Shown: piece by piece, positions 1 to 7,684 of the stretch
Layout: each line of letters starts with the position of its first letter
How positions within the stretch are numbered: the first letter of the stretch is position 1
DNA from: Alphaproteobacteria bacterium
GTDB taxonomy: Bacteria > Pseudomonadota > Alphaproteobacteria > Rs-D84
Length of the DNA stretch: 61,327 bases
Assembly (NCBI GenBank): GCA_016927735.1
Contig: JAFGMC010000001.1
Location: 1-61,327 of the forward strand
Direction: 5' to 3'
Translations under genes and position numbers: made by a program
Notes under the pieces: generated by a model
The model's database searches: none
Told to the model about the DNA's origin: nothing
Seen by the model: only the letters and a program-made list of their open reading frames with translations

Positions 1-84
1 ATTGTAATTGCAACAACTGCAAAAACCGATGCAGAAGCACTCAGCTTGCTGACCAAAATTGGTTTACCGCTGGTATTGAAATAA
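1..84 (+). CDS. rplE: 50S ribosomal protein L5, C-terminal end (partial)
   Basis: The window opens inside this gene. The last 27 codons read in frame 1 and end with TAA; they contain the IVIATTAKTDAEALSLL segment, which matches the conserved C-terminal tail of L5 (5S rRNA-binding protein of the large subunit). It lies 18 bases before rpsN, the standard rplE-rpsN order of the spc operon. The start and most of the protein lie outside the window. Confidence 0.85.
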   Translation: MVIATTAKTDAEALSLLTKIGLPLVLK

Positions 85-102
85 TAGTATAAGGAAAAAA
101 AG

Positions 103-405
103 ATGGCTAAGAAAGCACTGATAAACAAACAGGCACGCCGCCAAAAACTGGTTGCAAAATATGCAAAAAAGCGTGATGCGCTGAAGGCAAAAATGTCTGT
201 TACAGCAACGCCTGATGAACGTATGGAAGCGATGAAAAAAATGGCAACAATGCCACGTAATTCAAATCCTACACGTTTACACAATCGTTGTTCGGTCACT
301 GGACGTTCTCGTGGATTCTTTCGCATATTCGGTTTGTGTCGTCAACAAGTTCGTACTTTGGCGTCAGAAGGTAAATTGCCAGGTGTTCGTAAGTCAAGTT
401 GGTAA
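103..405 (+). CDS. rpsN: 30S ribosomal protein S14
   Basis: S14 binds the head of the 30S subunit near the decoding site. The 100-residue product has the C-terminal S14 signature: NRCSVTGRSRGFFR near residues 61-74, then FGLCRQQVRTLASEGKLPG. It is the long, zinc-independent form: the paired CxxC zinc-ribbon cysteines of short S14 are missing. An AAGGAA Shine-Dalgarno lies before the ATG. It sits between rplE and rpsH, as in other Proteobacteria. Identification is secure. Confidence 0.97.
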   Translation: MAKKALINKQARRQKLVAKYAKKRDALKAKMSVTATPDERMEAMKKMATMPRNSNPTRLHNRCSVTGRSRGFFRIFGLCRQQVRTLASEGKLPGVRKSSW

Positions 406-415
406 AAATAAAAAT

Positions 416-446
416 GTAAAGCATAAAACTTTGCAAATAAGGAGCA
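416..446 (+). promoter_or_regulatory. intercistronic hairpin plus Shine-Dalgarno before rpsH
   Basis: GTAAAG (416-421) pairs with CTTTGC (429-434) around a 7-base loop, followed by AAGGAGCA and the rpsH ATG. The same hairpin-then-AAGGAGCA layout recurs before rplF and rpsE, so it looks like an operon-specific translation or RNA-processing element. The function is inferred. Confidence 0.5.
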
Positions 447-450
447 AATT

Positions 451-849
451 ATGTCATTGTCGCATCCAATTGGAGATATGTTGACCCGCATTCGTAATGG
501 ACAGAATGCAGGTAAAGAGTTTGTAACTCTTCCAAACAGCAAACTGCGTGTAGCAGTATTGCATGTTTTGAAAGATGAAGGTTTCATAACTGATTTTCGC
601 GAAGAAAAAATAGACGAAAAACGCGCGAATTTGGTTGTGAATTTAAAATACGTTGGTGGTAATGGTGCAATTCAGAATATTTCTGTTGTGTCTAAACCAG
701 GCCGTCGTGTATATTCTGGCAGCGTAAAAATGCCAAAAGTATTGAACGGTTTGGGTATAGCTATTGTATCCACACCAAATGGGGTTATGACAGATCACAA
801 AGCACGTTTAATGAACGTTGGTGGTGAAGTGTTGTGTAGAGTTATCTAA
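451..849 (+). CDS. rpsH: 30S ribosomal protein S8
   Basis: S8 binds the central domain of 16S rRNA and in many bacteria represses translation of the spc operon. The 132-residue product starts with SHPIGDMLTRIRNGQ, the canonical S8 start, and ends with the STPNGVMTDHKAR and GGEVLCRV segments of the RNA-binding C-terminal domain. Length is typical. It has a strong AAGGAGCA Shine-Dalgarno preceded by a small hairpin. Confidence 0.97.
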   Translation: MSLSHPIGDMLTRIRNGQNAGKEFVTLPNSKLRVAVLHVLKDEGFITDFREEKIDEKRANLVVNLKYVGGNGAIQNISVVSKPGRRVYSGSVKMPKVLNGLGIAIVSTPNGVMTDHKARLMNVGGEVLCRVI

Positions 850-855
850 TGAATT

Positions 856-886
856 GTAAAGCGTAAGGCTTTGCGACTAAGGAGCA
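856..886 (+). promoter_or_regulatory. intercistronic hairpin plus Shine-Dalgarno before rplF
   Basis: GTAAAGC (856-862) and GCTTTGC (868-874) form a 7-bp stem (one G-T pair) with a GTAAG loop, followed by AAGGAGCA and the ATG at 893. It is the second of three nearly identical elements in this operon. Confidence 0.5.
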
Positions 887-892
887 AATAGT

Positions 893-1444
893 ATGTCTCG
901 TGCAGGAAAATATCCAGTTGAAATAAAAAACGGCGTATCAGTTGAAATCGTCGATAATAATATGGTAATAAAGGGACCAAAAGGTAAATTGAATTTATCT
1001 TTGGGTACAAAGAATGCCAAATTGGTTGATATTAAAATCGAAAATAACGAAGTTGTTATCACACCAAAAGATGCCGAAGATAAACCATCGCGTGCAATGT
1101 GGGGAACAATGGCTCGCAATGTAAATTCTGCGATTATTGGCGTCAGCGAAGGTTTTGCAAAAGAAATGTATATGAAAGGTGTTGGATACAAAGCATCTGT
1201 TCGTGGTAAAGAATTAATTTTGATTGCGGGTTTCTCTCATGATGTTGTTATGCCAATTCCAGAAGGTTTAACAGTTGAAATGGGCGCGTTACCAACAGAA
1301 TTCGTTGTTAAAGGTATAGATAAAGTTTTGGTTGGACAATTTGCAGATCAAATTCATAAAGTCCGCAAAGCAGATCCTTATAAGGGTAAGGGTATATTCT
1401 ATAAGGGTGAAAAAGTCCGTCGTAAAGAAGGTAAAAAGAAGTAA
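893..1444 (+). CDS. rplF: 50S ribosomal protein L6
   Basis: L6 sits at the base of the stalk near the sarcin-ricin loop. The 183-residue product starts MSRAGKYPVEI and carries the duplicated L6 fold; the C-terminal signature ADPYKGKGIFYKGEKVRRKEG is present almost exactly as in other bacteria, and length fits the family. It follows rpsH as in the standard spc operon, then is separated from rplR by an unusual small ORF and a 99-base gap. Confidence 0.97.
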   Translation: MSRAGKYPVEIKNGVSVEIVDNNMVIKGPKGKLNLSLGTKNAKLVDIKIENNEVVITPKDAEDKPSRAMWGTMARNVNSAIIGVSEGFAKEMYMKGVGYKASVRGKELILIAGFSHDVVMPIPEGLTVEMGALPTEFVVKGIDKVLVGQFADQIHKVRKADPYKGKGIFYKGEKVRRKEGKKK

Positions 1445-1479
1445 TAGTTAAATTTATGTTTCTAAAAAAGGAGCAAAGA

Positions 1480-1644
1480 ATGACAATTCTAGATACAAGC
1501 GTTTTGACAGAAGTTTCTTCAAAAGTTGTAGCGGGTATACTTCTCTTCTTGACAGTAGTTCCTGGAGTGGTTTCTATGTTCTATAGAAAAGAAGAATTTG
1601 GTAATAAGGTAAACGATAAAGTTAATAAATCTAATGTTAGATAA
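1480..1644 (+). CDS. small single-TM protein inside the ribosomal operon
   Basis: This 54-codon ORF sits between rplF and rplR, where bacteria normally have nothing. The ATG at 1480 is preceded by AAAAAAGGAGCAAAG, the same AAGGAGCA Shine-Dalgarno used by neighbouring ribosomal genes, so translation is likely; an in-frame ATG at 1456 lacks such a site. The protein has a polar N-terminus, one hydrophobic segment at about residues 15-34 (from VVAGILLFL to VVSMFY), then a charged Lys/Asn-rich tail. I do not recognise the family. Its position could couple its dosage to ribosome or translocon synthesis (secY is downstream), but that is speculation. Confidence 0.6.
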   Translation: MTILDTSVLTEVSSKVVAGILLFLTVVPGVVSMFYRKEEFGNKVNDKVNKSNVR

Positions 1645-1743
1645 ATTTTGCTGGCATTGTGCGATAAAAAAGCTAAGATGCAAGGCAGAATAAAAGACAA
1701 AAAATAATTTCCGCTGTTACGGGAATGTAAAAAAGGAAACGAA

Positions 1744-2100
1744 ATGTTAAAACATTTTACTACAGACGAAAGACGCAAGCTGTCAACTCGTGGTGCGTTA
1801 AAGAGAAAAAATCCTGGAAAAATCCGCTTGTCGGTTTTCCGTTCGGGTCGTCATATTGAAATCCAAGCTATTGATGATGTTAATGGCAATACAATTTGTG
1901 CTGCATCTTCCAAGGAAAAAGCTTTTAAGGGCAAAGGTTGGGATGTTGCTGGTGCAGAATTAGTTGGTAAATCTTTTGCTGAACGCGCAAAAAAAGCAAA
2001 AATTACTGACGTTTGTTATTTTGATCGTGGTGGATATCGTTATCATGGTCGCGTAAAAGCTCTGTGTGAAGCAATTCGCACAGGTGGTGTAAAAATATAA
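1744..2100 (+). CDS. rplR: 50S ribosomal protein L18
   Basis: L18 binds 5S rRNA with L5 and L25 in the central protuberance. The 118-residue product has the L18 hallmarks RLSVFRSGRHIEIQAIDD near residues 28-45 and, at the C-terminus, CYFDRGGYRYHGRVKALCEAIR. Length is typical. The leader of about 99 bases after the small ORF contains no second gene that I can see. AAAGGAAAC precedes the ATG as Shine-Dalgarno. Confidence 0.97.
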   Translation: MLKHFTTDERRKLSTRGALKRKNPGKIRLSVFRSGRHIEIQAIDDVNGNTICAASSKEKAFKGKGWDVAGAELVGKSFAERAKKAKITDVCYFDRGGYRYHGRVKALCEAIRTGGVKI

Positions 2101-2113
2101 AAATATTCAATTT

Positions 2114-2144
2114 ACAAAGCAGAAAGCTTTGTAACGAAGGAGCA
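2114..2144 (+). promoter_or_regulatory. intercistronic hairpin plus Shine-Dalgarno before rpsE
   Basis: ACAAAGC (2114-2120) pairs perfectly with GCTTTGT (2126-2132) around an AGAAA loop, followed by GAAGGAGCA and the rpsE ATG. It is the third copy of the hairpin/Shine-Dalgarno layout. Confidence 0.5.
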
Positions 2145-2150
2145 TAAGTA

Positions 2151-2702
2151 ATGGCACGTTATGATGATAAAAAATTGCAAACAGACAACTTGGTAGATAA
2201 ATTAGTTTCTATCAACCGCGTTTCCAAAACTGTAAAGGGCGGACGTAATATGTCTTTCTCTGCTTTGGTTGTTGTTGGTGACAAGGCAGGTCGTGTAGGA
2301 TTTGGTAAAGGTAAGGCATTAGAAGTACAATCTGCAGTGCAAAAAGCTACAAAAGCAGCGAAAGCAAAAATGGTTCGTGTACCATTAAAAGAAGGTCGTA
2401 CATTACACCATGATGTTGATTCTAAATATGGTGCAAGTAAATTAGTTGTTCGCAGTGCAGTTCCTGGAACTGGAATTATTGCAGGTGGTTCATTGCGTGC
2501 AGTATTTGAATGTTTGGGAATTCAAGACGTTGTTGTTAAGTCACAAGGTAGTAATAATCCAAATAATATGATACGTGCAGCATTTGCAGCATTTGCAAAA
2601 ATGAATTCTCCAAAATCAGTTGCTGCCAGACGCGGTAAAACTGTTGCAGAAATTATTGCAGGCCGTGATGGAAAGAAACACACCGAAGAAGTACAAGATT
2701 AA
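2151..2702 (+). CDS. rpsE: 30S ribosomal protein S5
   Basis: S5 lies at the mRNA entry side of the 30S subunit and affects decoding accuracy. The 183-residue product has the double-stranded-RNA-binding-like N-terminal domain ([20 protein letters not shown] near residues 22-41, with [15 protein letters not shown] after it) and the C-terminal [16 protein letters not shown] segment. Gene order rplR-rpsE-rpmD is canonical. Confidence 0.97.
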   Translation: MARYDDKKLQTDNLVDKLVSINRVSKTVKGGRNMSFSALVVVGDKAGRVGFGKGKALEVQSAVQKATKAAKAKMVRVPLKEGRTLHHDVDSKYGASKLVVRSAVPGTGIIAGGSLRAVFECLGIQDVVVKSQGSNNPNNMIRAAFAAFAKMNSPKSVAARRGKTVAEIIAGRDGKKHTEEVQD

Positions 2703-2751
2703 TAAAATTGTGCTTGGGTAATAGACTGGAAATATTCAAAAGGTAAGTAAC

Positions 2752-2928
2752 ATGTCAAAAATAATTGTAAAACAGATTAAAAGTATTATCGGACAGCCAG
2801 AGTCTCATATTAAAATTATAAAAGCTTTGGGTTTGGGTCGTATTGGAAAAGCAAAAGAATTAGGTGATACACCTTCTGTTCGTGGCATGATCGCAAAGGT
2901 TTCTCATATCGTAGAAATCGTAAAATAG
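2752..2928 (+). CDS. rpmD: 50S ribosomal protein L30
   Basis: A 58-residue ORF between rpsE and rplO. The translation MSKIIVKQIKSIIGQPESH followed by KALGLGRIGKAKELGDTPSVRG is the compact L30 fold of bacterial ribosomes. L30 is normally 58-60 residues, so it is full length. Position within the spc operon confirms the call. AAGGTAAG before the ATG is a moderate Shine-Dalgarno. Confidence 0.95.
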   Translation: MSKIIVKQIKSIIGQPESHIKIIKALGLGRIGKAKELGDTPSVRGMIAKVSHIVEIVK

Positions 2929-2956
2929 TTTTTTGTAATAATAAGGAATAAATAAA

Positions 2957-3415
2957 ATGAAATTAAATGCATTAATGGATAATTTTGGAGCACGCAAAAG
3001 TATTAAACGCGTTGGACGCGGTATGGCTTCTGGTTATGGTAAAACAGCTGGTCGTGGACATAAGGGACAAAAAGCCCGCAGTGGATCTCGTAAACAGAAA
3101 ACATTCCAAGGTGGACAGATGCCAATTTTGCGTCGTTTCCCAAAATTTGGATTTACAAATCCTTTCGCAAAAACTTATGTTACAATTAATTTAGGTGATA
3201 TTGAAAAATTCATCAAAGCAGGCAAAATTGATGTGAAAAAAGAAATCACTATGGATTCTTTATTAGAAGCGAAAATTATCAACCGCAGATTATCAGGATT
3301 CAAAATTTTGGCCAAAGGTGAAATTAAATCCGCTATTAATATTATTGCAGATAAATGGTCTAAGACAGCTGAAGAATCTATTACAAAAGCCGGTGGTACA
3401 ATAAAGAGCAAATAA
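2957..3415 (+). CDS. rplO: 50S ribosomal protein L15
   Basis: L15 is an early-to-middle assembly protein of the large subunit. The 152-residue product has the flexible Gly/Lys/Arg-rich N-terminal arm (GRGMASGYGKTAGRGHKGQK near residues 21-40, then FQGGQMPILRRFPKFGF) and a globular C-terminal domain. It lies directly upstream of secY, as expected. A TAAGGAATAAATAA leader provides the Shine-Dalgarno. Confidence 0.97.
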   Translation: MKLNALMDNFGARKSIKRVGRGMASGYGKTAGRGHKGQKARSGSRKQKTFQGGQMPILRRFPKFGFTNPFAKTYVTINLGDIEKFIKAGKIDVKKEITMDSLLEAKIINRRLSGFKILAKGEIKSAINIIADKWSKTAEESITKAGGTIKSK

Positions 3416-3457
3416 TTTATTTTGCTGAACCTGGATATCGAGAGAGACAAAAGAATA

Positions 3458-4777
3458 ATGAAATTTATAAATGATTTTTTCAAAAACCTTTCAGATTTAC
3501 AAAAACGCATTCTGTTCACATTGGGTGCGTTAATTGTTTATCGTATCGGTTCTTTTATACCATTGCCTGGTGTAAATGCTTCGGCGGTTTTACATTTATT
3601 CACAGGTGAAAATAATGGTATGATGGGAATGTTTGATATGTTCAGTGGTGGATCTTTATCACGTATGTCTGTTTTGGCATTAAACATTTTCCCTTATATA
3701 TCTGCATCTATCGTTATTCAATTATTGTCAGCAACAAGTAAATCTTTGGGCGAATTGCGTAAAGAAGGTGAGACAGGACGTATAAAAATTAATCAGTACA
3801 CACGTTATTTAGCAGTATTATTGGCCGTGGTTCAGGGTTGGGCAATTGTTCGTGGATTGGAATCAATGGCACCAGTTAATGGTACTTATGCGGTCGTTAA
3901 TCCAGGATTTTCATTTGAGGTTTCAGCCGTTATCGCTTTGGTTGGTGGAACTGTATTTATTATGTGGTTGGCAGAACAAATTACTGCACGTGGTATAGGA
4001 CAGGGCGCTTCACTTTTGATTTTTGCGGGTATCGTTGCACAAATTCCAAGTGGTATTGCAAAAGTTTTGTCATTTGGTTCTGTTGGTCAAATGTCACCAG
4101 CAATGATTGCTTTGATAATAATTTTTGTTGTTAGTATTGTTGCATTGATTGCATTTATGGAACAGGCACAACGTCGTATACAAATTCTTTACCCACGCCA
4201 AGTAATGGCAGGTGGTGTTTCAAATACTAATGCATCATATTTACCAATAAAAATAAATTTATCTGGTGTTATGGGGCCTGTATTTGCATCAAGTATAATG
4301 ATGTTGCCAGCATTTGTACAACGTTTTGCACAAAGTGAGAACTTGGTTGTTCAAAATATTATAGGATTTTTGACATACGGTACATGGTCTTATATTTTAT
4401 TGTTCACTTTGCTTATTGTATTCTTTGCATATTTTCAAACAGCAGTTGTATTTAATTCTGAAGAAACAAGTACAAATTTGAAGAATGCTGGTGGATATAT
4501 TCCTGGTGTTCGTCCAGGTGAACAAACAACCCGTTATCTAGATGGTATGGTTTCCAGAACAACAGCAATCGGTGTTGTATATCTAGTTGTTGTTTGTGTT
4601 TTACCAATTGTACTTAATACTCATGTGGGGATGCCATTGATGATTGGTGGTACAAGTGTATTGATTGTTGGTGGTGTCGTATTGGATACTATGAATCAGG
4701 TTCAATCATACTTGGTTGAAAAACAATACAACGGTGTTATTAAAAAAGCACAAAAGAAAGGACGTTTTCGCGTCTAG
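3458..4777 (+). CDS. secY: protein translocase subunit SecY
   Basis: SecY is the channel of the SecYEG translocon in the inner membrane; it would carry the many exported proteins of this window. The product of about 439 residues has ten hydrophobic segments. Diagnostic stretches include RIGSFIPLPGVNASA in the first helix/plug region, EQITARGIGQGASLLIFAGI, and the C-terminal NLKNAGGYIPGVRPGEQT loop. The frame is open to a TTG at 3422, but ATG 3458 (MKFINDFFKNLSDLQKRI) matches the family start. adk, which usually follows secY, is missing; rpsM is next after 94 bases. Confidence 0.96.
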   Translation: MKFINDFFKNLSDLQKRILFTLGALIVYRIGSFIPLPGVNASAVLHLFTGENNGMMGMFDMFSGGSLSRMSVLALNIFPYISASIVIQLLSATSKSLGELRKEGETGRIKINQYTRYLAVLLAVVQGWAIVRGLESMAPVNGTYAVVNPGFSFEVSAVIALVGGTVFIMWLAEQITARGIGQGASLLIFAGIVAQIPSGIAKVLSFGSVGQMSPAMIALIIIFVVSIVALIAFMEQAQRRIQILYPRQVMAGGVSNTNASYLPIKINLSGVMGPVFASSIMMLPAFVQRFAQSENLVVQNIIGFLTYGTWSYILLFTLLIVFFAYFQTAVVFNSEETSTNLKNAGGYIPGVRPGEQTTRYLDGMVSRTTAIGVVYLVVVCVLPIVLNTHVGMPLMIGGTSVLIVGGVVLDTMNQVQSYLVEKQYNGVIKKAQKKGRFRV

Positions 4778-4871
4778 GGAAAAACAAGTTTGACTTTTGT
4801 TGTATTTGATATAGAATAATGCAGCGAAAAGACAAAGAATTGTAAGAAAAAAATAAAAAGGAAAATATAAG

Positions 4872-5249
4872 ATGGCACGTATAGCAGGTGTGAACATTCC
4901 GTCAGAAAAACGCGTTGAAATTGCGTTACGATATATTCATGGTATCGGTCCAGCAAAATCTGCACAGATTTGCAAGGCTTTGAAATTGAAAGATACTTTA
5001 CGCGCAAAAGATCTGACAGATACAGATATTGTAAGTATTTCTAATTATATCGAACAAAACTTCAAAGTAGAAGGTGATGTTCGTCGTGAAGTTCAAATGA
5101 ATATTAAACGTTTACAAGATTTGAAGGTATATCGTGGTGTTCGTCATCGTATGCGTCTGCCAGTTCGTGGACAACGCACACAGACAAATGCACGTACCAG
5201 AAAAGGTAAACGTGTTGTTGTTGCAGGTTCTGCATCAAAGGGTAAATAA
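4872..5249 (+). CDS. rpsM: 30S ribosomal protein S13
   Basis: S13 forms intersubunit bridges in the 30S head and contacts P-site tRNA. The 125-residue product starts [19 protein letters not shown], has the helix-hairpin-helix [14 protein letters not shown] near residues 22-35, and the C-terminal [19 protein letters not shown] signature. Length is typical. It opens the alpha-operon segment rpsM-rpsK-rpoA-rplQ. Confidence 0.97.
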   Translation: MARIAGVNIPSEKRVEIALRYIHGIGPAKSAQICKALKLKDTLRAKDLTDTDIVSISNYIEQNFKVEGDVRREVQMNIKRLQDLKVYRGVRHRMRLPVRGQRTQTNARTRKGKRVVVAGSASKGK

Positions 5250-5279
5250 AAATAAAATCGCAAAAATGAAGGTATCATA

Positions 5280-5663
5280 ATGGCAATTGCAAAAACTAAA
5301 AAGAAAGTCGTTAAAAAAGTATCACATGGTATTGCCCATGTGGTTGCGACCAATAACAATACTCGTATTACAATCACAGATCAATCGGGCAGTGTTTTGA
5401 CTTGGGCAACAGCAGGTGCTAATAATTTTAAGGGTGCAAAAAAATCTACACCATACGCTGCAACGATTGTTGCTGACAGTATTGGTAAGAAAGTTGCTGA
5501 AATGGGAATGAAAACAGTTGATGTTCTGATGCGTGGTATTGGTCAAGGACGTGAATCTGCTGTTCGTGGTTTATCTAATGCTGGTTTAATTGTACAAAGT
5601 ATTACAGATACAACCCGTGTTCCACATAATGGATGCAGACCTAAAAAGGTCCGTCGCGTATAA
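5280..5663 (+). CDS. rpsK: 30S ribosomal protein S11
   Basis: S11 is a platform protein near the E site. The 127-residue product has the conserved NNTRITITDQSGSVLTWATA segment near residues 26-45 and the C-terminal TDTTRVPHNGCRPKKVRRV signature that is nearly invariant in bacteria. The N-terminus is a short basic extension. It ends just before a strong intrinsic terminator, so here the ribosomal operon stops before rpoA. Confidence 0.97.
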   Translation: MAIAKTKKKVVKKVSHGIAHVVATNNNTRITITDQSGSVLTWATAGANNFKGAKKSTPYAATIVADSIGKKVAEMGMKTVDVLMRGIGQGRESAVRGLSNAGLIVQSITDTTRVPHNGCRPKKVRRV

Positions 5664-5667
5664 TTTA

Positions 5668-5696
5668 AAAAATCCGGTAAAAACCGGATTTTTTTA
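5668..5696 (+). terminator. intrinsic terminator after rpsK
   Basis: AATCCGGT (5671-5678) and ACCGGATT (5683-5690) form an 8-bp stem with an AAAA loop, followed by a run of T. It separates rpsK from rpoA and, with the promoter at 5718, splits the classical alpha operon in two. Confidence 0.85.
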
Positions 5697-5717
5697 TAAA
5701 AATTTCTTATAAACTAT

Positions 5718-5746
5718 TTGACTTCTATATGTTTCTGGTATAGAAT
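5718..5746 (+). promoter_or_regulatory. sigma70-type promoter for rpoA-rplQ
   Basis: TTGACT (5718-5723), a 17-base spacer and TAGAAT (5741-5746) match the housekeeping consensus. It lies just after the rpsK terminator and about 80 bases before the rpoA start, so rpoA and rplQ probably have a dedicated promoter. Confidence 0.75.
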
Positions 5747-5824
5747 TCGCGGGCGCTTGCGGGATAATCTCGTACCGTACACTGTTAAGGTGAAAATAAT
5801 AAACTAAGCCTAATGGAGAAACTT

Positions 5825-6853
5825 ATGATTGAAAAAAACTGGATGACTTTGATAAAGCCTAAAAAATTGAATATCAAAATCGATGAACATAATTCTAATA
5901 TTGCTACATTAATTGCAGATCCTTTGGAAAAAGGATATGGTTTGACACTGGGTACTGCTTTGCGCCGTGTTCTGTTGTCTTCATTGCAAGGATGTGCACC
6001 AATTTATCTTAAAATCGATGGAGTCCAACACGAATTTTCTAGCTTGTCTGGTGTTCGCGAAGATGTAACAGACATTATATTGAATTTAAAAGGTGTTTAT
6101 TTTAAAGCCCTGACCGAAGGTCAACATAAAGCATATTTGAAAGTAAAAGGTCCAGCAGTTGTGACAGCAGCAATGATTGAAACAACTGGCGGTGTTGAAA
6201 TTATGAATAAAGATACCGAAATTTGCAATATGGACAAGGGTGCAAGTTTGGATATTGAAATCACTTTATCAACTGGTCGTGGATATGTTCCATCTAATGC
6301 ACATACAGAAGAATTGCCATTGGGTGTAATTCCTGTGGATTCTATTTTCTCTCCTATTTTGAATGTTGAAACGCATGTTTCTGAAACTCGCGTTGGTCAG
6401 TCAACAGATTTTGATAAATTGGAAATGAAAGTAAAAACCAACGGCAGTATTTCACCAGAAGATGCAATTGCATATGCAGCTCGCATTTTAGCAGACCAAT
6501 TAGTTGTATTTATTAACTTTGAAGATCCTGCACAAATCAGTATCAGCAAAGAAGAAGAAAAAGCAAAAGATGCATTGCCATTTGATCCAAAATTGTTAAA
6601 GCATGTAGATGAATTGGAATTGTCAGTTCGTGCAAATAATTGTTTGAAAAATGACAAGATCAACTGGTTGGGTGAATTGGTTCAAAAAACCGAAGCAGAT
6701 ATGCTGAAAACACCAAACTTTGGTCGTAAGTCTTTGAATGAAATCAAGGCTCAATTAGAAGCAATGGGTCTGGGTTTGGGTATGGATGTTCCAGGTTGGC
6801 CACCAGAAAATATTTCTGAGTTATCAAAAAAATATGAAGATCCATATAAATAA
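5825..6853 (+). CDS. rpoA: DNA-directed RNA polymerase subunit alpha
   Basis: RpoA dimerises to nucleate core RNA polymerase and its C-terminal domain contacts UP elements and activators. The 342-residue product starts MIEKNWMTLIKPKKLNI, the alphaproteobacterial-type start. N-terminal domain signatures are LEKGYGLTLGTALRRVLLSS and GVQHEFSSLSGVREDV; the C-terminal domain (about residues 260-330) has ELSVRANNCLK and LKTPNFGRKSLNEIKAQL. ATG 5825 is chosen over ATG 5813 because TGGAGAA lies at the right distance before it. Confidence 0.97.
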   Translation: MIEKNWMTLIKPKKLNIKIDEHNSNIATLIADPLEKGYGLTLGTALRRVLLSSLQGCAPIYLKIDGVQHEFSSLSGVREDVTDIILNLKGVYFKALTEGQHKAYLKVKGPAVVTAAMIETTGGVEIMNKDTEICNMDKGASLDIEITLSTGRGYVPSNAHTEELPLGVIPVDSIFSPILNVETHVSETRVGQSTDFDKLEMKVKTNGSISPEDAIAYAARILADQLVVFINFEDPAQISISKEEEKAKDALPFDPKLLKHVDELELSVRANNCLKNDKINWLGELVQKTEADMLKTPNFGRKSLNEIKAQLEAMGLGLGMDVPGWPPENISELSKKYEDPYK

Positions 6854-6863
6854 TAAATAAACA

Positions 6864-6893
6864 GTGATGGTTCAAATTTTGTTGGGCCATCAC
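6864..6893. promoter_or_regulatory. hairpin between rpoA and rplQ
   Basis: GTGATGG (6864-6870) and CCATCAC (6887-6893) form a 7-bp stem with a 16-base loop just after rpoA; no T-run follows. A second short GC hairpin, CCCCGTGCGGGG, lies near 6938-6950 before the rplQ Shine-Dalgarno. They may be processing or attenuation sites. Confidence 0.35.
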
Positions 6894-6976
6894 AAAACTT
6901 TCATAATTCTGAAATTTTCAGGTTATGAAAATGTCTTATCCCCGTGCGGGGTTGTAACAAAAAAAGGAGTAACAGC

Positions 6977-7522
6977 ATGAGACATAGAATGGCAGGACGT
7001 AAACTTAATCGTGATACAAATGCACGCAAGGCTTTGTTTATAGGTTTGTGTAAAAATCTGATTGAAAAAGAACAAATTAAAACAACTTTGCCAAAAGCAA
7101 AAGATTTGCGCGGTATTGTTGAAAAGCTGATTACCAAGGCGAAAGTTGATAGTGTTGCAAATCGTCGTTTGTTGGCATCCCAATTGGGTAACAGTGGCGC
7201 AGAAACTGTAAAAAAATTATTCACAATCTTGGGTCCACGTTATGTAAATCGTCCAGGTGGTTATACACGTGTATTAAAAGCAGGATTTCGTTATGGTGAT
7301 GCAGCCCCTATGGCAATTATTGAATTGGTTGATAGGGATGAAAATGCAAAAAAAGCAGCACCTGCAAAAACTGAAACTGTAAAATCTGAAAAACCAGCAG
7401 TTGAAAATGCAAAAAAAGCAGCAAAGGCACCAGTATCAAAAATTTCAAGAGAAACTGGCAGTGCAAAAGCGACATCAGTAAAGAAAGAAGTTTCTGTTAA
7501 ACGTCGTGCAACTGGAAAATAA
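6977..7522 (+). CDS. rplQ: 50S ribosomal protein L17 with C-terminal Ala/Lys-rich tail
   Basis: L17 is a large-subunit protein near the peptide exit. The start [20 protein letters not shown] at ATG 6977 follows AAAAAGGAGTAAC; the longer frame begins upstream at a GTG and is not needed. The conserved body (with [10 protein letters not shown] and [19 protein letters not shown]) ends near residue 125. A low-complexity tail of about 55 residues rich in Ala, Lys, Glu and Pro follows, making the 181-residue protein longer than the usual 115-140. Such basic tails occur in some alphaproteobacterial L17 proteins. Confidence 0.95.
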   Translation: MRHRMAGRKLNRDTNARKALFIGLCKNLIEKEQIKTTLPKAKDLRGIVEKLITKAKVDSVANRRLLASQLGNSGAETVKKLFTILGPRYVNRPGGYTRVLKAGFRYGDAAPMAIIELVDRDENAKKAAPAKTETVKSEKPAVENAKKAAKAPVSKISRETGSAKATSVKKEVSVKRRATGK

Positions 7523-7549
7523 TATAAATATATTATATTTAATTTTATA

Positions 7550-7578
7550 AAAAATCCGCAATTTGGCGGATTTTTTAT
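7550..7578 (+). terminator. intrinsic terminator after rplQ
   Basis: AATCCGC (7553-7559) and GCGGATT (7566-7572) form a stem with a short AATTTG loop and a T-rich tail. It ends the rpoA-rplQ unit. Confidence 0.85.
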
Positions 7579-7684
7579 TTTTATTTGGAAATATTTCACA
7601 TAGAATTTACTTAGAATTTTTTGTTAAAATGCTTTCATTAAATTAGTTTTTCTGGTAAAATTAAGCAAGTGTTGGAGATTTTAT

